Of a stretch of 64,000 nt of DNA, positions 30,508 to 41,300 are shown one piece after another. Each line of letters opens with the position of its first letter. Positions within the stretch are counted from its first letter, which is position 1. Made by a program: the position numbers and the translations under genes. The notes under the pieces were generated by a model that ran no database searches, was not told where the DNA came from, and saw nothing but the letters and a program-made list of their open reading frames with translations. Location of the stretch: NCBI GenBank assembly GCA_905178155.1, contig CAJINV010000001.1, positions 7,485,506 through 7,549,505 on the forward strand, in the 5' to 3' direction. Source of the DNA: Amoebophrya sp. A120 (Eukaryota; Sar; Dinophyceae; Syndiniales; Amoebophryaceae).

Positions 30508-31746
30508 ATGGCGGAAAATAACGAGAATACCTGTGGACCGGCTGCGAACGCAAAGGCCGCGGTGCGCTTCGCACTCACGAAAGCTAATGGGGATGAGCTG
30601 GAGGTGTTTGCAGTGCCCGAGGTGCAGGCAATCAGAGGAGCAGCCGCCGCGCACCTATCGCAGCAGGCGTCGGATGGAAAAACTATTCCAGCGTGCTTGA
30701 TCCGGCTGCTCGATGCGGACACGGGCAAACTTCTCACAGACGCAGAAGATCTAGCGCAGCACGGTGCACACCTTCGCGTCGTTGTTGCCGGTCCGGACCT
30801 TTATGGTGGGGGAAAAGACCTTGAGGCCCTAGTGGAGCTGCCGTGCGATCAGAAGCCCGGCTTCTTCTACTATGCTGAGACGTTTGACGCCGTGGAGTTC
30901 TTGGTGTTTATGGTGATGCGTGAAGAGTGTCCGCGCGGCACTCCCGAGGACCCATCTTTCGAGTACGAGTACAATAGAGACCACTGGAAACACAAAGAGT
31001 GGCGAGAATTGGGACGCAGTACGGACTATAGAGGTGGCATTGTGGACTACTTGCGCGGGGAGGTCTGCCACGCAAGCACGCAACAACAGCTCACTTTCCT
31101 CTATGATGCTTTCCGTGCGACATATTCTGCAGAGGTTTTCGACCGCCTGCGTCAGCGACTCGCTCTCAAGGAGGATCGCTGCGGTGACCCTGACCAAGCG
31201 GAGCGCGAGACCGTAATGCCGCAGTTTTGGTCGCTCTGGGAAAGCATTTCTTTTGTGCGGAGCCTCGGGCTGGAGTTACTAGTTCCAGAATGTGTCTCGC
31301 TAGAAACTGAAGCCGCGAACGTCCGCAGCCTCGTACTGCAGGCCGCGGAAGAAAAAATGGTGTTTGGAGATGGATATTATCCGTGGTGTTTTTATTTCTG
31401 GCGCTACCCGCCACATGTCGTGTTCTCGATCGCTGCGGATCTTGTAGAGTGTGTTCCACTACGATGCTGGTCTCGGGACGACTGCGCAAAGATACGGAAG
31501 ATAGCAGAGGGTGCCGAGAATCTGCAGCGGGATCTCTCGGACGAGGAGCCCGGGCCCGCTCGTGCCGACTATGACGACATGAATGAACACCATTGCCACC
31601 ATGCATCATTTCGCATTTTAATCCGACTCGCAGCTATTCATGACCGCATCATTGATGAGCTCGAACTCAAGAAAGACACCGATCGCGATGCTGATTGTGA
31701 TGCGAGCTCTTCTGGACGCGAGGATGGTGATGATATGCCCACGTAG
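30508..31746 (+). CDS. Unknown soluble protein with a possible ubiquitin-like N-terminus
   Basis: A 412-residue frame starting MAENNENTCGPAANAK. The first 80 residues (VRFALTKANGDELEVFAVPE..LIRLLDADTGKLLTDAEDLAQHGAHLRVVV) have the strand-helix-strand pattern and closing hydrophobic strand of a ubiquitin-like fold; this is a weak call. The middle is rich in aromatic and acidic residues (FEYEYNRDHWKHKEWRELG, GDGYYPWCFYFWRYPPHVVF). The tail is acidic and Ser/Asp-rich. No catalytic motif or TM helix is seen. Codon use matches the neighbours and there are no interruptions, so the gene is probably real. Its function is unknown. Confidence 0.6.
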   Translation: MAENNENTCGPAANAKAAVRFALTKANGDELEVFAVPEVQAIRGAAAAHLSQQASDGKTIPACLIRLLDADTGKLLTDAEDLAQHGAHLRVVVAGPDLYGGGKDLEALVELPCDQKPGFFYYAETFDAVEFLVFMVMREECPRGTPEDPSFEYEYNRDHWKHKEWRELGRSTDYRGGIVDYLRGEVCHASTQQQLTFLYDAFRATYSAEVFDRLRQRLALKEDRCGDPDQAERETVMPQFWSLWESISFVRSLGLELLVPECVSLETEAANVRSLVLQAAEEKMVFGDGYYPWCFYFWRYPPHVVFSIAADLVECVPLRCWSRDDCAKIRKIAEGAENLQRDLSDEEPGPARADYDDMNEHHCHHASFRILIRLAAIHDRIIDELELKKDTDRDADCDASSSGREDGDDMPT

Positions 31747-32505
31747 GATGTTGCTTGCTGACTGTTCAGAAGTTCGCATAGCAAAAAGCCACTGAAGGAT
31801 TTGTGCAGATAATTGTGTCCCATTCGCTCCTTGTCGATCCTAATCATCTAAGTGTCCGCTACAATGTGTCCCATCATCCGTCAGAATCCTAGAGCGAGCC
31901 AAATCAGGCCGTATGAAGTGTAGCCGGTGTGGTCCATGGCCTCACGGCTGTCACCACAGCGCTGCACATCTGAAAGTGCTGGTACAACGTTGTTGTTGGC
32001 AATGTTTTTTTTTCTTTGTGTGTGAAAAAGAGCTGGCGCCTGTACTTACGGCGTTTGCGTGATTTGAGAGACCCGGCGATGCCCTGGGCTGTTTTTGTAT
32101 GCTTTGCCGTCATTCTTCGGATGTACATGAGAGATATCTGTGTGCGGTCTGTTGCAATTGTTTTTTTTTCATGTTTTTCGCGTTTTTTTTTTCTGCAATC
32201 GAGCGAAGCCCCCGAAATCAATACCACCCCGTCCCCGTGCGACTTGTTTTTTTTTGGCCGTCGATGCTGAAATCTGAAATAGTTATCTGAGAGCGCGATA
32301 ATGAGGTGTGCTTCTGGGTTGGCGTATCCGCGTGTGTAAAATCATACTTACATTTTGTGGTTTGTGTTTTTTCGTTCGTATGCACACTGCCCTCGTCGTT
32401 ACACAACACAGCACCTGCCCAGTGAAAGCTAGGACAAAAGCCCCGTCTTCGAAAGTTCCAACGAAAGCCCTGTCTTCTACTTTTCCGAAGAACAGCATAG
32501 AAAAG
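31747..32505. other. Intergenic region
   Basis: About 760 bp with T-rich stretches. No gene is supported. A run of T with GTTTTT words near 32160-32260 is simple sequence. Confidence 0.4.
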
Positions 32506-33616
32506 ATGGCTCAACAGTGGAATTCCTCTGGACGGTCCCTGGCCAACTTGCCGGACCCGGTTCAAATCCAGAAGCAGAAGGACGCTTTCTCCCAAATGCT
32601 GGAGCAGCAGGTACTATATCACTTTTGACTTCTCAATCTCAACCGCGGAACAATTGGGGAACGCATCACAGCGCGTCGTCCCATCTGCATGAAAAATGTT
32701 CTTGAGATCGATTCGCGTAAATCAAAAAATCACATCAGATGAAGCAAGGGCTGGAATCTTTGGAAACGCAGCTGAAAAATCAAAAGCAGTTCATTATCAA
32801 CCTCGAGTCGTGGAGTCAAAGAATAAAGTCAAAGCTATGCATGTTGAATTCCGCAGCGTTTCGTAATTTCAGATTTACATTGTTGAAAAACGCGACGTGA
32901 TGATTTTCATGTCCAATGTGATGCTGCAAAATTTTCGATGTTTCTTTGACGTCACTCAAGAGTTTGGTAGGATAGTGATGCGTGAACAGGCCACTCAGCA
33001 GAAGCAGCAGTACGCCATGCAAATCGACATGCAGCTGAAGCAGGAGGTACGAGTTACGAAGTCTCGTTCAGAAAGGCGGCGCTATTATCCTACGAACACA
33101 AACTTAGGAGGATCACATGAGAGTATGTCAAGCTTCAAGCGTTCTTTTCGAACATTGTGTGTTTTCCAATACTACTAAACAGGAAATGGCTTTGGAGCAG
33201 CAGCGTCAGGAGAAGGTGATGCAGCTGCAGCAGTCGATTGCCCACCAGAAGCAGCAGATGGAGCAGCAGACGATGGCCATGCTGATCGAGTACCAGCAGC
33301 GCAAGGCAGAGGAGGAAATGGCGCGCAACCAATACGAAATGGAGCGCAAGCAGCAGGAGATGGAATCCAAAATGAAAAAGGTACCACATACGAGGAATTT
33401 TGGATTATTTTTCTACGTGCTTCATGCGTAAGGGTATGGGTATGCGATGGCGATCGTTCTGTTAATGGCGCGTACGCACTCAGGATCGTGAGTGGTTGAT
33501 CTATTAATCCAAAATATCGCGAACAGGAAATGGAGAAGTTCTCTACGAGCTTTTCCAGCGGCTTCGATATGGGTTCCAGTAACAAGTGGGGCGCTTCTAA
33601 GTCCGGCTACTACTGA
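32506..33616 (+). CDS. Small Gln-rich coiled-coil protein in five exons
   Basis: Exons 32506-32610, 32739-32789, 32990-33046, 33183-33380 and 33527-33616 join into a 166-residue protein. Every exon length is a multiple of three, so all four introns are phase 0. The protein starts MAQQWNSSGRSLANLPDP, then becomes one long Gln/Glu/Met/Lys coiled coil (EEMARNQYEMERKQQEMES), and ends SSNKWGASKSGYY. It is too short and plain to name; it is probably structural. Introns 1, 3 and 4 are GT-AG. Intron 2 as drawn starts TTC after CAG and ends AACAG, so it is not canonical. A GT-AG alternative (extending exon 2 to ..NLESW and entering at TGATGCGTGAACAG) also keeps frame, so this junction is open. Confidence 0.7.
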
Positions 33617-34375
33617 GCGGCCTGCAGGGTGCAGCTGTTGTTGATCGTTGTTTTCATCTCACGATTTCTTTACCTCTGCTTTCGCTGTGAAAGAATTTTG
33701 TACTTCTGCTTGCAAAAAGTTGATTATGAAAGTTATTGTAGCGATCATTGATTTGTTAAGGTTTCGAATGACTCGAGAAAATTGTATACTCATCGGTATT
33801 TCAATCCGTTTGATACGATAGGATTGTGAAATTGGTACATTGTAAAACGCAAAATCCCATAATAAAGTAGCGGCTGTATATTAGCATGAGTGACAAAAGT
33901 GTGCATTCACCAGTGTAGAATGTAGTGAAAACGGTACCAACACATGGATTTTCAGATGTTGTTGCGCGCGAAAGTGGTATGTGCATGTACATGCGGGACA
34001 AGAAAAGAAGGTATACACGAAGACAGCGGGGAGCGTTTTTCCTACCAGGTCATCTGATCGCCGTTTTCTGCTACGGTGGTGTATTCGGTGCGCCCTTGCA
34101 GCTTTTGATCTACTAGTGGTACCCAAGATCTTTTCCGATCCGCGTACCCAAGATCTTTTCCGATCCGATGGCTCATGATCGTACCAAGTTCCTATTTTTG
34201 AGTGAAAATCCTTGAGTGAAGCATCTGACAGGAGCTGTTGTCATTTCTGGATCACGAAGATCATGACATGGTGTGTTTTTTGACATAAAAGGAAAGCGCG
34301 CTGTCGCTTTTTGCTCGTTGAGGCCCTGTTCGTGAGGATGCCCTAGTAGTAATTACCTGTTTCAGTTGAAAAAGC
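33617..34375. other. Intergenic region with a short tandem repeat
   Basis: About 760 bp without a supported gene. It contains the tandem repeat described at 34119. Confidence 0.4.
34119..34167. repeat. Two-copy 25-bp tandem repeat
   Basis: GTACCCAAGATCTTTTCCGA with five more bases is repeated head to tail at 34119-34143 and 34144-34167, identical over 24 bases. It is intergenic, about 200 bp upstream of the PX gene. Confidence 0.85.
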
Positions 34376-37300
34376 ATGTCCTTCTGCGCCACGGACTGGA
34401 CCTGTTACTCGGAGGCGGGGATTTTCCTCCTCCCATGCTACGTGTTCCTCCTCTTCGCCTTCCCCCTCCGCTACTACGAAGTCAAGCTCTCTGCCCGGTG
34501 CGCCACACCAGGGAAGATGCCGCGTCTGCACATCGCCAAGCGGGTTCTGGTGGTGGTGCTTGCCTGCCTGTCCGCGCTGATCGGGGCCGTGTATCTGGCT
34601 TTCGTGGGCCTGAACTCCGCTTCAGCAGACGACAACGGGGTTCTTGTGTATTCCGCGGTTCTACACGGCGTATGTTACGCTTGCGCCTTCCAGCTGCTCA
34701 AGGAGGAGTACCAGCGGTATCTACCGCAAACCTGGATCGGCTTGCGAGGCCTCTGGTTCGGCAGCGGCATCGAGGGCTTGCTGCGATTCTTCTGGTACCT
34801 CAGCCTCAGCGACTATGGGTTCCTGGAAGTGTACGGAATCAGAGTGGAGGAACCAGACGGGCAGCCGCTGGGAAAAGCGAGCGCCACGACTGGTTTCGAT
34901 AGTATGTCGGCAGCGCCATGGCGGGAAAATTTTGCCAGGAGCGAGAGCGCAAATCTGCTGGACGCTCGGTTGTACAAGCTTTTTTCGGGGGGAGCAGCAT
35001 TTCTTCCTCGTGACGACCTTGTATCTACTTCGTCATCGGTTTCAGTACCTCCACAACCAGAACCACACAGCATGCTCACAAAAGTCGTGGACCATTCTTC
35101 GAGCGGTTTAGAAGATCACACCAACTACGACCACCTCCGTCACAAAACCCTATCGCACAACCTGGACCTCCCGCAGTACGATCACCTAGCTTTCTTACAT
35201 TTCCTGTTCGAACTCTCTGCCCTGATCTTCGGGGGCTGCCAAGTGATTCTGATGTTCCTGTCCTTCTGGGCCCACGACCTGCCGGTCGACGCCTTGCTGT
35301 TACAAAGCTTGCTGCCGGTGGATGACGAATTCTGGACCCGGTACGTGGACAAAGCCAGACGCGCCGAGCAACCGCACGCTTCCGTGTTTGGCGCCGAGCA
35401 GGAGGATTTTGACGTTCTTGCCACTTACCAGCCACCCGATCTCTTGCTGCCGCACCCGCGCGGAACTTCCGCCGTGTCCAGTCCGACCGCGGGGTTTCGG
35501 CACCAAAATTCGAATTCGTATCTGCGAGAGCTGCAAGTAAATAACCCAGCTGTAGCACAGAATTCCTACTCCGTGGTTTCGGTATCCCGAGCAGCTGGTG
35601 CTGTTCCAAACACAGCAACAGCCGAGCAGGCGGGGGTTGCAAAGTGGACGATTCTGGTACTTCCTATAACCGAGAGCACGACAAGCAATTCCGGCAACGC
35701 GGAAAATCAACAAGATTCGTCTCCCTACGCGTCGAGTGTGAAAAGCTGGGAAGAGGTGCGGCAAGTTCGGGAGGAGCTGAAGCGCACCTTTGGTACCCAC
35801 CCATTTTGGGCCTGTCGGATACCGTACCTCGCGTCACGCCCAGAACAGTACAGGGGCGAGGAAGCCCGGGCGTTGGAGGAATGGTTGCGACTAGTTGTGG
35901 AGCTCTTTCTGAATCAAATGGTGCAGCTGCACTCCTCTAGTACAACGTCCGGATTGCTGCTGCAGGGACCACCCGGTAGTGCGACCGCCACCCCGGTCTT
36001 TCCTAAACCAGGGCAGAGCTTTCGTTTTCACCGAAGTGCTTCTCGCGGCTCCGCTGCAAATTCCCCCGCAACTTCGATCACGCCTTTCGACTACAGACTC
36101 GGTACGGCTGGGGCTGCTGCTGGTGGCGCATTTCTCTTGCAAAAAACGCGGTTCCTATTCGACTTCTTTGGTTTGCCCTTTCCAGAGACAGTAGTTTCCG
36201 CCGCAGCGAACGACATGCAGAGAATAGAGAAAGTCGACGAAAATATCGGGTGGACCTTCGATAAAAAGGGGAATCGAACGGGCCTAAGTATTAACACGGC
36301 CTTGTCTCCTCCTCCAGAATCACCTTTGACTCAGGTCGGCGCGCCCTATTATGAAATCACCATCCCGCGGTTCGAGCTCGTGCAAAAGGGCGGCTACGTG
36401 GCCTACAGCATTCACATCATCGTCCAGGGCGCGGAGCTTCTTTTGGGCGGAGGTTCTTCTTCTGGCGAGAAAACTTCTCTGCAACCGCCAAACAAAGTCA
36501 CTGTCCACGCGGTCTCGCGACGCTACCGGGAGTTTGCGGCGCTCGAGACGACTCTGCAGTACCATTTGATGCGGATCAGGACCGCGGTCGTACAAAAACT
36601 GCCTCCTCTGCCCGCCAAAATGCGTTCCGTTTTGCGCAAGGACTACTCCTTTTTGCAGCGGCGCCGCGCGGATCTCGAGCGGTGGCTGCGTAGCGTCGTG
36701 ACGCATGCGGAGCTGTGCGACCACGACGCCGTGCGAGAATTCCTGCTGACAGAAGACCCGGCAGCGACGTTGGTCACTACGGAAGTAGACGATCACCCAA
36801 CGTTGAGTTTCGCAGAACAAGAATTAATGATCCCGCGCCTCTGGTCCCCCCTCTCCCGCGGCCACTCCGACACGCCGGTCTTCCATCTGCCGCGCAGCGC
36901 GGTTCTGCGGCGCGGACGCAGTCTGGACGCGTCTCCGAGTTTCACGAAGGAAATCGAGGGCGCCTCGTTGCCGAGCCCGCGGGGCAGTGGCACAAATCTG
37001 GTCGATCACGATTCCTCGGACTCCGTCGGGTCACCCCACCCGTCTGTCAGTGCCTTCGAACACGACCCGACGTCTTCAAAGGACACAAACAATTTGATCA
37101 AAGACAATCAGACTGTCGGAGGAGACAAGATGGCAAGCAAGACCCAGGACATCATGGGCGGAAACACCAGGGAGGAGCACACGGATAATTCCTTTCCTAC
37201 AGCTGCTTATGTGGAAGGTTGGGAACCACGCACGGACAACATGAACCAGCAGTACTATTCATACGGCATTCGTTTGGAAACTGATGCCGGCGCAAGTTGG

Positions 37301-37549
37301 ATGGTGCATCGACGTTTTCGCGATTTCGTTCACTTGCTATCGCAACTCCAGACCCACGCCGGCAGCGAGATCTGCGAACTGCTGTTACCGCCCTTACCGC
37401 CGAAATACCACGTTTTGGTAGACCCGACGCCCGAACAGAGGGCGCCAGCGCTGGAAAGTTTCCTGCAGCAAGTGCTGTCCAGTGAGAACGCGCTGTACTT
37501 TTGTCACTGCGAAGGACTCAAAAACTTTCTGCAGGTGCCGAAAAGATAG
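34376..37549 (+). CDS. Multi-pass membrane protein with two PX domains
   Basis: An uninterrupted 1,057-residue frame. The N-terminus has about five TM segments (GIFLLPCYVFLLFAFPL; VLVVVLACLSALIGAVYLAF; a segment near residues 90-105; a segment near 125-145; FLFELSALIFGGCQVILMFLSF near 275-300). A Ser-rich linker follows. Residues about 657-795 form a PX domain (SRRYREFAALE, LPPLPAK, RRADLERWLRSV). Residues about 942-1057 form a second (HRRFRDFVHLLSQL, LPPLPPK, RAPALESFLQQVL). PX domains bind phosphoinositides, mostly PI3P on endosomes, using the Arg in RR(Y/F)R and a later Lys/Arg; these residues are present in both. The pairing with a polytopic N-terminus suggests an integral endomembrane protein that bridges or senses PI3P membranes; this is inference. 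Confidence 0.7.
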   Translation: MSFCATDWTCYSEAGIFLLPCYVFLLFAFPLRYYEVKLSARCATPGKMPRLHIAKRVLVVVLACLSALIGAVYLAFVGLNSASADDNGVLVYSAVLHGVCYACAFQLLKEEYQRYLPQTWIGLRGLWFGSGIEGLLRFFWYLSLSDYGFLEVYGIRVEEPDGQPLGKASATTGFDSMSAAPWRENFARSESANLLDARLYKLFSGGAAFLPRDDLVSTSSSVSVPPQPEPHSMLTKVVDHSSSGLEDHTNYDHLRHKTLSHNLDLPQYDHLAFLHFLFELSALIFGGCQVILMFLSFWAHDLPVDALLLQSLLPVDDEFWTRYVDKARRAEQPHASVFGAEQEDFDVLATYQPPDLLLPHPRGTSAVSSPTAGFRHQNSNSYLRELQVNNPAVAQNSYSVVSVSRAAGAVPNTATAEQAGVAKWTILVLPITESTTSNSGNAENQQDSSPYASSVKSWEEVRQVREELKRTFGTHPFWACRIPYLASRPEQYRGEEARALEEWLRLVVELFLNQMVQLHSSSTTSGLLLQGPPGSATATPVFPKPGQSFRFHRSASRGSAANSPATSITPFDYRLGTAGAAAGGAFLLQKTRFLFDFFGLPFPETVVSAAANDMQRIEKVDENIGWTFDKKGNRTGLSINTALSPPPESPLTQVGAPYYEITIPRFELVQKGGYVAYSIHIIVQGAELLLGGGSSSGEKTSLQPPNKVTVHAVSRRYREFAALETTLQYHLMRIRTAVVQKLPPLPAKMRSVLRKDYSFLQRRRADLERWLRSVVTHAELCDHDAVREFLLTEDPAATLVTTEVDDHPTLSFAEQELMIPRLWSPLSRGHSDTPVFHLPRSAVLRRGRSLDASPSFTKEIEGASLPSPRGSGTNLVDHDSSDSVGSPHPSVSAFEHDPTSSKDTNNLIKDNQTVGGDKMASKTQDIMGGNTREEHTDNSFPTAAYVEGWEPRTDNMNQQYYSYGIRLETDAGASWMVHRRFRDFVHLLSQLQTHAGSEICELLLPPLPPKYHVLVDPTPEQRAPALESFLQQVLSSENALYFCHCEGLKNFLQVPKR

Positions 37550-38399
37550 TGAACACGAGCCGCTTTAGTCTCGATCGATTCTCACCACTACAATGACGTC
37601 TCCCTTTTATTCTCGTAGGAGGAAAAGAACTACGTCAACGTCTTGGCAAATCTAATGATATCGACGCAACGCATCAGATTTCGCATTCTAACATGGCAGG
37701 CACTTCTGGTGCAAAAGAAAGAGATAGTGCCAGAGAAAACCAGTTCGTTATAGATAGAAGTAGTTGGGGTTTCTTTTCTGGAAAGATCACGGGATTTTTG
37801 CGCAGCCTTTCTTGTAAGCAAGGAATGTACGAGCGACACTTCAGTGCGAGGTTGCCAGCTCCAATGACGATCTTCAAGTTGCGCCAGGTTCAATGGATCT
37901 CCACGTCGTAAGCAAGCACGAAATCATCGAGATCGTAACTTTATACTAGTCTCGTCAGTTGAGTTTTTCCTCCCGCTCCGGCTGCAGCCAATTTATTTGA
38001 AACTAGATTGACGCAAACACATACAAGCATACTACCAGTCAAAATTAATGTTCAATAAGGGTAAACGAAAGCGAGCAGATGTGCAGGCCAAGCTCGGCTT
38101 GAATATTGTTTTCGACCAATAAGTTGTACTAAGAGCTGAAAGCTGTTCTTGAATGCCAAGTATCGTCATCATATTTTTTGATACGAAGTCTACTCATGAT
38201 GTGTAACTAAGGCGACTCCGGAATATTCGTGGCTGCTCCTGGTAGTTCTTCCTCGTTGAATAGGATGAGTACAAGATAAACGAACTTGAACGATACAGAT
38301 CTGAAATGCGGACTTTTCACAATTAACTTCGTATTTGTCGTACTTGCCCATTAGGCAGTTGAAGATTCTTGCGGTTGTCAACCGCTGAACACCGAGAGG
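37550..38399. other. Intergenic region
   Basis: About 850 bp before the giant helicase gene. Short frames only. No RNA gene or repeat recognised. Confidence 0.4.
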
Positions 38400-41300
38400 A
38401 TGAAGGCAGGCGGTGGTGGGCCCGGGGTAAGGAAAAGCGGCGGCGGCAAGCAAAGTGGTGGCGGGGGCAAGCAAGGCAGCAATGGCGGCAAGCAAGGCAG
38501 AGGAGGGGGAAAGCAGGGCAACAATGCGAGTAAGCAAGGCGGCAGTTCTGGGAGCAAGCAAGGGGCCGGCGTAGGAGGCCAATCGTCAAGCTCAAAAAAT
38601 TCCAACAAGGGCTCCTCGGGCTCAGGAACCAACAAAAGCGGCGGAAAGGCTCAGTTTCAATCAGGGAAAGGCAAGGGGATCTGCACGTCCTTCGCCCAGA
38701 CCGGAACGTGCAAATACGGCGCTAACTGCAAGTTTCAGCACATTTCTCAAGGTGGATCTTTCACCGGTTCACGTGGTGCTACTGCTCAGGGGGGCACAAG
38801 CAATAACTACTTTGGTTCCACCGGCGCTGCAAACGCTGCCTCGTCCGCTGACAGTCGGCGTTTCCTGAAGCAGCTGCACGCCACCAACGATCCGGAAAAG
38901 CTCGCATTGCAGATCCAGAATTGTGGCACATACTGGGAGCAGTGCTGGGCCGATGCAGGGACCAGCGGTTTTTCCTTCCGCGACCTCCACCTCCTGGCGC
39001 ACGTGTTCGCCAGAATTCCCTACTCCAAGACGGGTGAGATTTCGCCGCCGCCACTGAATGACTGGACAAAGGTCATGATCAAGTTTCTCCAGACCGGCAT
39101 CAAAGCGGATGAGCCACTTGTCAGCTTGGTCGAAGTCGTTCTCAACGTCGTGAAAAAAATGCTCGAATTTGAATGGGAAGAGGAGAAGGGCGTGGTGCAG
39201 ACAGCTCTGCAGGATGTTTTGGAGGAAGCTGAGAGACCGCTCTCGCGACGGGAAAAAGACCAAAAAAGCGCCAAGGATCGCATCTCGGACCTGGTCGATG
39301 AACTACAGGAGAAGGAATGGATGATCAAGATCGCCAACAAAGCAAAGAAGGCCGATCTGGGCAATGCAGCTGCTCCGAGCAGTAGCAATTTCGCTTCGGC
39401 AGAAGAAGAAGAAAAAAAACCGTTGGACTATAAAGACTGGCCGATAGCGACAGTAGACTGGCTCTGCACGGCAAAGTTCTTTACGCCAACGGCTTTACCT
39501 GCAATGCAGGTGCCAGCGTCGCGCTCCAAAGGAGTGTACGCAAGTCGGGACCAATACCTGGACACGACTCAAAAATTGATGGTTGCTATGGCATTCTCGG
39601 AAGGCCATGGTGCCTTGGCTCCAAGATGCTGGGAGAAAGATGCTCAGGGAATGTCTTGCCAGGCAACCCTCTGGCCGGTTTCGGAAAAGACGGGAAGTGG
39701 GGCGGGTAACAAACGCTGCCGAACTCGAAACTGCACAGGTCAGGTTGTGCTAGCTTGCAAAAATCAGTACCACAACCACGGTCTTTGCGGACGCTGCGCC
39801 GCGCAGGAAAAGGCCCGAATCCTGGGCGCAGCAGGCATGCACGCATCCACCCACGTGTACGATGGTCGCGTATGGCGCGTGGATCCGGTGTCTGGAAAAA
39901 TTTTCGTAGAGCGATTTGCTTCCCGAAAGCCGCCCACCGAGCGCGCTGTGCACTGGAAGAGCACGAAGCGCCTCTCCTCGCCCAATCTGGTAGGGGTAGT
40001 CAAGCTCGGGAATCGGGCGAACCCTGGGAGCACGTTTACGGGCCGCGCGCTTCGTGGAAGTGATGCCATTCATTGGGGCGAGGTGGCAAACCACGGGATC
40101 CCGAAGGACGAATTCAGAGAGCGTGAGAAGGGCAAAGTCTGCGTCAACATGACTTCGATCACTCGCAACTTTGACCCGGAGGCCATCTGCGAGGGCGATG
40201 TGGTCGCCATCATCGACTGCATGACGTTTGTCCCGGAGTACGTTCCAGTTTTGCGCGCTCTCGATTTACAAGCTCAAGAAACTTTGCCCTTTCAGGACGG
40301 TTCCATGCTGAATCTGAATGCGGAGCGCCCAGCCGACACCACAAACTGCGTGTCCCGGGAGGCTTTCGCCGCGTACGCCACGGGAACGGTGCCTCAAACA
40401 GTCATTCGGCAGCACGTGAGCAACATGATTTCCGACAGCACTCTTCAGCCAATTCGCGAAATCCGGCAGGACATTGCTCTCTCAAATCAGATGGAAAACG
40501 AGATCACGACACTGGTCGAGCAAACGACGTTGGACCAGGGACAGCTCGTGAACTTTCTGGATAGCATGCGGAATGCCGTCCACCTGACGCAAGGACCACC
40601 GGGAACGGGAAAGTCGTACTTGGGAGTTGTGATTGTCCGGGCCTTGATGATCGTGCGAAAGTTCTGGGTGCGCAAGAACCCGTCGGTGGGCCAACCTCCG
40701 ATTTTGGTACTGTCCTACAAGAACCACGCGACGGACGAGTTTTTACTGGACCTGATCAAAGCCGAAAAGCACGCACTTGCCCCCGCCTTTCAGCGGCGCG
40801 GAGGACGCGGTGCGAACTACAATCTAATTCGCATGGGCAACACAGACGAGCCGACTCTGGCGCCGTATTGCGAGCGATGGCAGGCACAACAATCGAGCGG
40901 CCGGCTGTTGCAGTGCAAAAATCAGATGCAGCAGTTGAACGATTTGCGGAAAGCGTGTAAAGCAGTGTGCAAGTCTGCGTTACTTTTCAAAAGCTATCAC
41001 AGTGACATGTTCATCACAAACAGCGATGGTCGCCGTGAAGACGAGGCGCAAGCCAGAAAACGGCAACAGCGTGCGGCGTACGAAGCGACCGAGGTGCTGT
41101 TCGCGAGCATCGTGCGGGCTCGGCGACTACAGGAAAACTTTTTGCAGGAAGATCCCAGTTCCTCTGTTCCTCCTCCGAAGAAAAAGCGCCGGCGGCGCAT
41201 GAACAGCTTTGTGTCCATGTCATCAGATGAATCCGACGATGATATTGAGATGCAGGACGCACGCGACGACGGTCCTGATATAGAAGAGCGGCTCGACGCG

